Below, piece after piece: positions 43,036-46,824 of a stretch of DNA of 46,824 nucleotides. Numbering within the stretch: the first letter of the stretch is position 1; each line of letters opens with the position of its first letter. A model generated the notes under the pieces. That model was not told the origin of the DNA, searched no databases, and saw only the letters and a program-made list of their open reading frames with translations. The DNA is taken from NCBI GenBank assembly GCA_905182125.1, contig CAJJAV010000030.1:1-46824 (forward strand). The letters run 5' to 3'. A program made the position numbers and the translations under genes. The stretch is from an uncultured Candidatus Poseidoniales archaeon. GTDB lineage: Archaea; Thermoplasmatota; Poseidoniia; Poseidoniales; Poseidoniaceae.

Positions 43036-43097
43036 CCGTTGTTCACCCGATGCATCTTGACCGTCCAAGTTAAGTCGGCGCCGCATAACAGCCGTCC

Positions 43098-44177
43098 ATG
43101 GACCTCGTGGCTTCGGCATGGATGACCCGTTCGCTTGGCGAACCGGTTGCGTCGGTCACTTTGGAAGAGGATGGGACTGTTTTGGTTGGGGGCTGGGATG
43201 GCTCATTCAAACGATGGAACGAACAAGGCGATCTTGTCTGGAGTACGCAACTTAACGACCGGGTCAACGATGTCGCAGTTCATCACGATTGCTTAGTGGC
43301 CACAGCAGGCCTGCATCTCGTTTGCCTCGAACGAGGTACGGGCGAAATTCGTTGGTCACACCCACTTGAAGGGAGTTCAGATGCTGTGGTTGTGCACGAC
43401 GGAACGGTGTACGCCGTATCATCTGTTTACGATATTGAACACAATGACTTCCTCGAATCAGCGGTCTGGTCGTTCGGACTTGATGGCGTGGAGAATTGGA
43501 TTCAACGCATGGACGAGCGCCCGTGGACCATGATGTCATTCAAGGGAGATTTGTGGATTGGACTCGGGCGACCTCGTTGTGGCTTCGCTCTGGTGCAACC
43601 CGATGGGACCCTCGTCCACAGCAAGGGGCCAGTTGACAGCCCCGTGACGAGCGGAGATTCGAGTCACGATCGCATTTTGTTTGGCCACGCTGATGGCACC
43701 GTGTCTGACGACACTGCCACAACCATTTACACGCTTCCAACCGGCGTTGAATCCGTTGCATGTGTTGCAGAGGGCTCAATATCGGCCGATGAACAAGGCA
43801 CGCTTCATGCCCACGCCTCTAAAGGCGAAGCAGGATGGACTTCCAAAGGCCATGCAGTCGAGGCTCATTGTGAAGGTTTTGCAGTCAAAGGTACGCCCAG
43901 TCACTGGGTTGCCAGATGGTCAGGGATTGAGGGCAGCCTTGAAGTTCTGAACGGAAAAGACGGAACAAGTATTGCCCATGCTGAGTCAATGCACGTTCGG
44001 TTCTTACAACGCTTAGGCGACCGAATTGTCGCAGGTTGTGAAAACGGCGACATCCACGTGTGGGATGCTGATGTGTTTGAACGACGGCTGTCTGCAACGA
44101 GCAAACCGGCTCCTGCAAGCGAAAACCCAAGGAAATCTGCCCTGCAAGACAAGTTGAGAAAGTTGAGAGAACGCTGA
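43098..44177 (+). CDS. Beta-propeller (WD40/PQQ-like) repeat protein
   Basis: A 359-residue protein with about seven repeats of a strand pattern ending in W or similar (VLVGGWDGSFKRWNEQGDLVWSTQ; LVCLERGTGEIRWSHP; VWSFGLDGVENWIQ; GDIHVWDADVF). It is likely a seven-bladed beta-propeller. No signal peptide is seen, so it is probably cytoplasmic and a scaffold for protein contacts. The C-terminal 25 residues are a basic helix (KSALQDKLRKLRER). Its partner is unknown. A TTAAG stretch about 27 bases upstream may be a weak TATA element. Confidence 0.75.
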   Translation: MDLVASAWMTRSLGEPVASVTLEEDGTVLVGGWDGSFKRWNEQGDLVWSTQLNDRVNDVAVHHDCLVATAGLHLVCLERGTGEIRWSHPLEGSSDAVVVHDGTVYAVSSVYDIEHNDFLESAVWSFGLDGVENWIQRMDERPWTMMSFKGDLWIGLGRPRCGFALVQPDGTLVHSKGPVDSPVTSGDSSHDRILFGHADGTVSDDTATTIYTLPTGVESVACVAEGSISADEQGTLHAHASKGEAGWTSKGHAVEAHCEGFAVKGTPSHWVARWSGIEGSLEVLNGKDGTSIAHAESMHVRFLQRLGDRIVAGCENGDIHVWDADVFERRLSATSKPAPASENPRKSALQDKLRKLRER

Positions 44178-44187
44178 GCACCACTTT

Positions 44188-44195
44188 CAAATACT
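44188..44195 (+). promoter_or_regulatory. TATA-like element for the 44215 gene
   Basis: CAAATACT is centred about 24 bases before the ATG at 44215, consistent with a leaderless transcript. This is inferred from spacing. Confidence 0.35.
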
Positions 44196-44214
44196 CTGAA
44201 GCTCTAAAGGTCTC

Positions 44215-44520
44215 ATGGAAAAACAAACAGTACCAGCCACTGAAGAAAACCTCCAGTTAGAAATTGATGACCATCCGATGGCCACCCCCCGGCCAGACCA
44301 ATTATCCGCACCCCACCCTGTCCTCGTGGACGGGATCGTTGGGACTGCGGCGGTTGGCTCCTTGGGCGGCTACAGCACCCGCTTAGCTATGCAGCTTGAA
44401 TCTGAGCACCCAGACTTTGGCACAGAATTTGGCACCAAATATTTCCGGTTCTTGGAACCTGGAGTGGTCGAATGGGGCCACAGTGGCAAGCGGTTCAACC
44501 TGCTCAAGATTGTTGATTGA
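44215..44520 (+). CDS. Small hypothetical protein
   Basis: A 101-residue protein with an acidic, disordered-looking first 40 residues and a conserved-looking C-terminal half (VDGIVGTAAVGSLGGYSTRLAMQLE, then FGTKYFRFLEPGVVEWGHSGKRFNLLKIVD). The end looks like a small beta unit. No family is recognised. A TATA-like element at the leaderless distance supports it. Its stop lies 3 bases from the stop of the convergent dolichol-kinase-like gene. Confidence 0.6.
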   Translation: MEKQTVPATEENLQLEIDDHPMATPRPDQLSAPHPVLVDGIVGTAAVGSLGGYSTRLAMQLESEHPDFGTEFGTKYFRFLEPGVVEWGHSGKRFNLLKIVD

Positions 44521-44523
44521 ACC

Positions 44524-45204
44524 TCACAAAGGCCCAACACTGAGGCCTAAGAGTAAGACCAGGCTCGATGCGACAACGATCAGAATATTGTCATCGATTG
44601 GACCGAATTCATACCGTTCAACAAACGAAGCAACGGCACCCGAAAGAGCACCCCACAGGGGCAAGGCGGGATTCAATGAGGCTCCGATAAGGTACCCGGC
44701 AGGCAAGCAGACAAACGCCATGCCGAGATTGCCCCATGCGCTTTTTGTCCGCCGCGCGAAGAGCTTGTTGCGAATGATTCCCGTGACGCCATCGCCAAAA
44801 GCCATGAAGAACGCCGGCAGCACCGCTAACCACGGTTCGTCAGAATACATCCAAAGAAGGTAAACTGAGAGGCCCAACATCAGTGAAAATGTAGCATCGT
44901 TCATGTTTTGCTTGGTTTGCATCCACCAAAGGCGCCGATCTAGGAGGTGGGTGCTGGTCAACACAGCAGCCCCGATGAGGCCGCCCAAGAGGGGCCAAAC
45001 TGGGTCACTGAACACCAGCGGTGCGGCAACAATTGGCACGCCACCAGCCAACATGTGGGCGATTTTACGGTTGTAATACACCGCTACCATATCTTCACAC
45101 CCCTTGCTCATGAAGTAAGCGTGAAGTGGTTTGATGGCCATTACAATCACTGCCGACCATACGCCAAGACCGATGAACCAGCCGATGTCTGACATGAGGA
45201 CCAT
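44524..45204 (-). CDS. Dolichol/phytol kinase-like polytopic membrane protein
   Basis: A 226-residue protein with about seven hydrophobic segments. Motifs of the dolichol/phytol kinase (CDP-diglyceride synthetase-like) group are visible: NRKIAHMLAGGVP, AFGDGVTGIIRN with the acidic-Gly loop, KSAWGNLGM and the C-terminal VERYEFGPIDDN. These enzymes phosphorylate or activate polyprenols using nucleoside triphosphates. In archaea this could be geranylgeraniol or dolichol salvage for lipids or N-glycosylation (inference). ATG 45204 is supported by CCTAAACG about 26 bases upstream; ATG 45195 is an alternative. Confidence 0.75.
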   Translation of the reverse strand: MVLMSDIGWFIGLGVWSAVIVMAIKPLHAYFMSKGCEDMVAVYYNRKIAHMLAGGVPIVAAPLVFSDPVWPLLGGLIGAAVLTSTHLLDRRLWWMQTKQNMNDATFSLMLGLSVYLLWMYSDEPWLAVLPAFFMAFGDGVTGIIRNKLFARRTKSAWGNLGMAFVCLPAGYLIGASLNPALPLWGALSGAVASFVERYEFGPIDDNILIVVASSLVLLLGLSVGPL

Positions 45205-45225
45205 AGCCGCCCCTTTCTCACACTG

Positions 45226-45234
45226 CGTTTAGGT
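45226..45234 (-). promoter_or_regulatory. TATA-like element for the dolichol-kinase-like gene
   Basis: Minus-strand ACCTAAACG is centred 26 bases upstream of the ATG at 45204, at leaderless distance. This is inferred from spacing. Confidence 0.3.
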
Positions 45235-45303
45235 GTGCTGTCTTTCCTGGAATTATTTGGTTGATTTGATGCCCCTTTCAACAGGGTCGCATCGAAAACA
45301 GAA

Positions 45304-45311
45304 GTATAAAT
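45304..45311 (+). promoter_or_regulatory. TATA box deciding the SDR start
   Basis: GTATAAAT overlaps the first possible ATG (45310) and is about 26 bases before the next in-frame ATG (45334). The transcript should therefore start near 45334, so 45310 would not be translated. Confidence 0.6.
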
Positions 45312-45333
45312 GCGCAGCGAAGAAATTTATTTT

Positions 45334-46065
45334 ATGCAAGCATCCTATCTCATTGTCGGTGGAAGCAGCGATATCGCCCTCATCCTCGCCCAACGTCTCA
45401 TCGATGAAGGCCACTCAGTCACCTTGCTGGCTCGCGATGAAGCCCGTTGTTCATCCCTGGCCGATCAAGGCGCTCATGTTGTTCAAGGCGACGCTTTGGA
45501 TGCCGAAGTGGTCCTCAAAGCGGTTGTCTTAGCCAAGGAAAACGGTGGAGGAAGTCTTTCGGGGGTCGCCCACCTTGTGGGTTCGCTTCTCATCCGGCCA
45601 CCCCATGCCGTGAAACTCGACGCATTCAACGAAGTGATACACACAAACCTCTCCAGTGCCTTTTTGACCTTGTCCATCGCGTGCAAGACCATGCTTCGCA
45701 GTGGTGGCGGCCGGTTGGTGTTCACGTCCAGTGTTGCTGCAACGCTCGGTTTGGTCAATCACGAAGCGATCGCAGCGGCAAAGGGCGGCATTGAATCGAT
45801 GGTCCGCACGGCAGCCTCAACCTACAGCCAACGAGGCATTCGGGTCAACGCTGTTGCACCCGGTCTGACCGAAACCCGTTTGGCTGAACACATCCTCAAA
45901 TCCGATGCTATGAAAGAAGCTGCGGTTGGCAAGATTCCACTCAAGCGAATCAACCAACCCGAAGAAATTGCTTCGACCATGCATTGGTTGCTTTGCCATG
46001 CACCTGACAACCTCACAGGTCAGGTGTTCCACCTCGATGGTGGTATGTCAAAGATGCTCGGGTGA
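45334..46065 (+). CDS. SDR-family oxidoreductase with atypical active site
   Basis: A 243-residue short-chain dehydrogenase/reductase with the cofactor motif LIVGGSSDIA, an NLSSAFL strand-turn, the catalytic-serine region FTSSVAA and the C-terminal RVNAVAPGLTETRLA and GQVFHLDGG. At the usual Tyr-x-x-x-Lys site the sequence reads IAAAK, with I146 in place of tyrosine and K150 kept. The normal proton donor is thus missing or another residue (such as the adjacent H/E in NHEA) serves. 3-Oxoacyl-ACP reductase is the nearest general resemblance, but the substrate is unknown. The start is ATG 45334 by TATA position. The Rieske gene starts 10 bases after its stop. Confidence 0.85.
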   Translation: MQASYLIVGGSSDIALILAQRLIDEGHSVTLLARDEARCSSLADQGAHVVQGDALDAEVVLKAVVLAKENGGGSLSGVAHLVGSLLIRPPHAVKLDAFNEVIHTNLSSAFLTLSIACKTMLRSGGGRLVFTSSVAATLGLVNHEAIAAAKGGIESMVRTAASTYSQRGIRVNAVAPGLTETRLAEHILKSDAMKEAAVGKIPLKRINQPEEIASTMHWLLCHAPDNLTGQVFHLDGGMSKMLG

Positions 46066-46075
46066 AGTGAAAATA

Positions 46076-46444
46076 ATGGACTGGAAAAACGCAATTAAAG
46101 TGAAGAAACTGAAACCCGGAAAAACCAAAATGGTCACCATTGGTGCCAAGGTTTTGATGGTTGGCTACATCGATGGCGAGTACATCGCCACCGAAGGACT
46201 CTGTCGCCACATGCGATGGCCATTGGCCATCGGTGGAAAAATCAAGGATGGTTGCATTCGATGCCCCCTCCATCAAACAACACATCAGTTGAGCGATGGC
46301 GAACTGGTCGAATGGTCGCCCTTCCCAATCCTCCCATCTTATGGCAAATTGATTGGTAAACTTTCAAAGCAGAAGGACCTGAAAATTTACGCAACACGAA
46401 TTGAAGGGGAACACCTTCAGGTTGATACTTCAAGCGAGTCTTGA
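46076..46444 (+). CDS. Small Rieske [2Fe-2S] protein
   Basis: A 122-residue soluble Rieske ferredoxin-like protein. The cluster ligands are C43 and H45 (CRH) and C63 and H66 (CPLH), with a short spacing of 17 residues between the pairs. The first box is CRHMRWPL rather than the classic CxHxGxxL. The surrounding TEGLCRHM, GKIKDGCIRCPLHQTTHQLSDGEL and V.WSPFPILPS segments fit the family. It is likely an electron carrier for an oxygenase or reductase. It lies 10 bases after the SDR stop, so the SDR may be a partner (inference). Confidence 0.88.
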   Translation: MDWKNAIKVKKLKPGKTKMVTIGAKVLMVGYIDGEYIATEGLCRHMRWPLAIGGKIKDGCIRCPLHQTTHQLSDGELVEWSPFPILPSYGKLIGKLSKQKDLKIYATRIEGEHLQVDTSSES

Positions 46445-46478
46445 TAATGGGTCGCCATCAAGTCGAACCGGTGGCCTC

Positions 46479-46824
46479 ATGGAAATCAGCACAGACCTCG
46501 TCTTCATTCTCATTTTCATCGTCGGATTTTTCTCGCTCAACCGATACTTGAATCAACAACAAGCGAAGGCTCAAACCGCTCATTTTGAAACACTCGTATC
46601 CAAACAAACATCCCCCGAAGTCGACCTTGAAGGTCGGTTCGCAGATGTTTCTGCCAAGCAAATGGAACGAAACACCGCCCAACTTCTCACGCTTGCCCAG
46701 CAAAGATTTGATGTGGACCGGGAAAAGAATGCTGGCGAACTCAAGTCAACAAAAGATGGCATTGAGAATCTTCTCAAGCCAATCGTCGAACAACTTGGCG
46801 CGCTCCAAAACACGACAAAAGCGA
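46479..46824 (+). CDS. rmuC: RmuC-like DNA recombination protein (3' partial)
   Basis: The frame runs from ATG 46479 to the end of the window without a stop, encoding 115 residues. It begins MEISTDLVFILIFIVGFF, a single N-terminal membrane segment. A coiled-coil region follows with RFADVSAKQMERNTAQLLTLAQQRF and LKSTKDGIENLLKPIVEQLGALQ, the pattern seen at the start of the RmuC core. RmuC is a bacterial nuclease-like protein limiting DNA inversions; its presence here suggests transfer from bacteria. The conserved nuclease part lies beyond the window. It starts 34 bases after the Rieske stop. Confidence 0.75.
   Translation, partial: MEISTDLVFILIFIVGFFSLNRYLNQQQAKAQTAHFETLVSKQTSPEVDLEGRFADVSAKQMERNTAQLLTLAQQRFDVDREKNAGELKSTKDGIENLLKPIVEQLGALQNTTKA

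Overview
The window looks like a chromosomal segment of a marine planktonic euryarchaeon, most probably Marine Group II (Candidatus Poseidoniales). The archaeal assignment rests on genes seen directly: the large subunit of the D-family DNA polymerase (DP2), the primase large subunit PriL, RNA polymerase subunit Rpo3, archaeal-type uS13, uS4 and uS11, a DUF373 protein, archaeal MptE, a split GMP synthase glutaminase and a Pcc1-like protein. These sit among bacterial-type genes (ATP-dependent PEP carboxykinase, class II fumarase, HflX, exonuclease III, RmuC) and very acidic secreted proteins. That mixture fits Marine Group II, but the lineage is an inference and no 16S gene is present. Both ends cut through genes.

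Layout. Positions 1-2789 carry the end of a large Asp/Gly-rich calcium-binding-repeat surface protein and a small membrane protein. Positions 2834-6572 hold mptE, priL, a DUF373 membrane protein and a CBS-domain protein. Positions 6731-8294 hold three uncharacterised small or medium genes. Positions 8337-10682 hold an amino-sugar pair: a left-handed beta-helix acyltransferase and phosphoglucosamine mutase. Positions 10730-14698 encode a 1322-residue polytopic membrane protein on the minus strand. Then come pckA and polC (DP2), which meet stop to stop, then pyrE and a THUMP-like methyltransferase. Positions 22785-25277 are the uS13-uS4-uS11-Rpo3 operon. Positions 25359-29111 encode a 1250-residue modular surface protein. 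A cyclophilin, an isoaspartyl peptidase/asparaginase and fumC follow. Positions 32275-37756 hold small membrane proteins, an SPFH protein and a second large surface protein with LDL-receptor-A-like repeats. Positions 37759-42085 hold the GMP synthase glutaminase, a FAD oxidoreductase, xthA, a Pcc1-like gene and hflX. The remainder holds a membrane protein, a beta-propeller protein, a dolichol-kinase-like protein, an SDR, a small Rieske protein and the start of rmuC.

Themes. Housekeeping replication, transcription and translation genes are interleaved with cell-surface genes. pckA and fumC belong to the C4/gluconeogenic part of central metabolism, and pyrE and guaA to nucleotide synthesis. The genome is very compact. 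In three convergent pairs the two stop codons abut as a TGATCA hexamer with no spacer, and three more pairs are 2-8 bases apart. About ten genes have a TATA-like element centred about 23-28 bases upstream of the start codon, which suggests leaderless transcripts and helps choose starts. Internal operon genes instead use clear Shine-Dalgarno sequences (for example GGAGGTGA before uS11).

No tRNA, rRNA, CRISPR array, insertion sequence or integrase was recognised. The longest gene-free stretch is about 195 bases, upstream of fumC, and it contains an inverted repeat that may be an operator.
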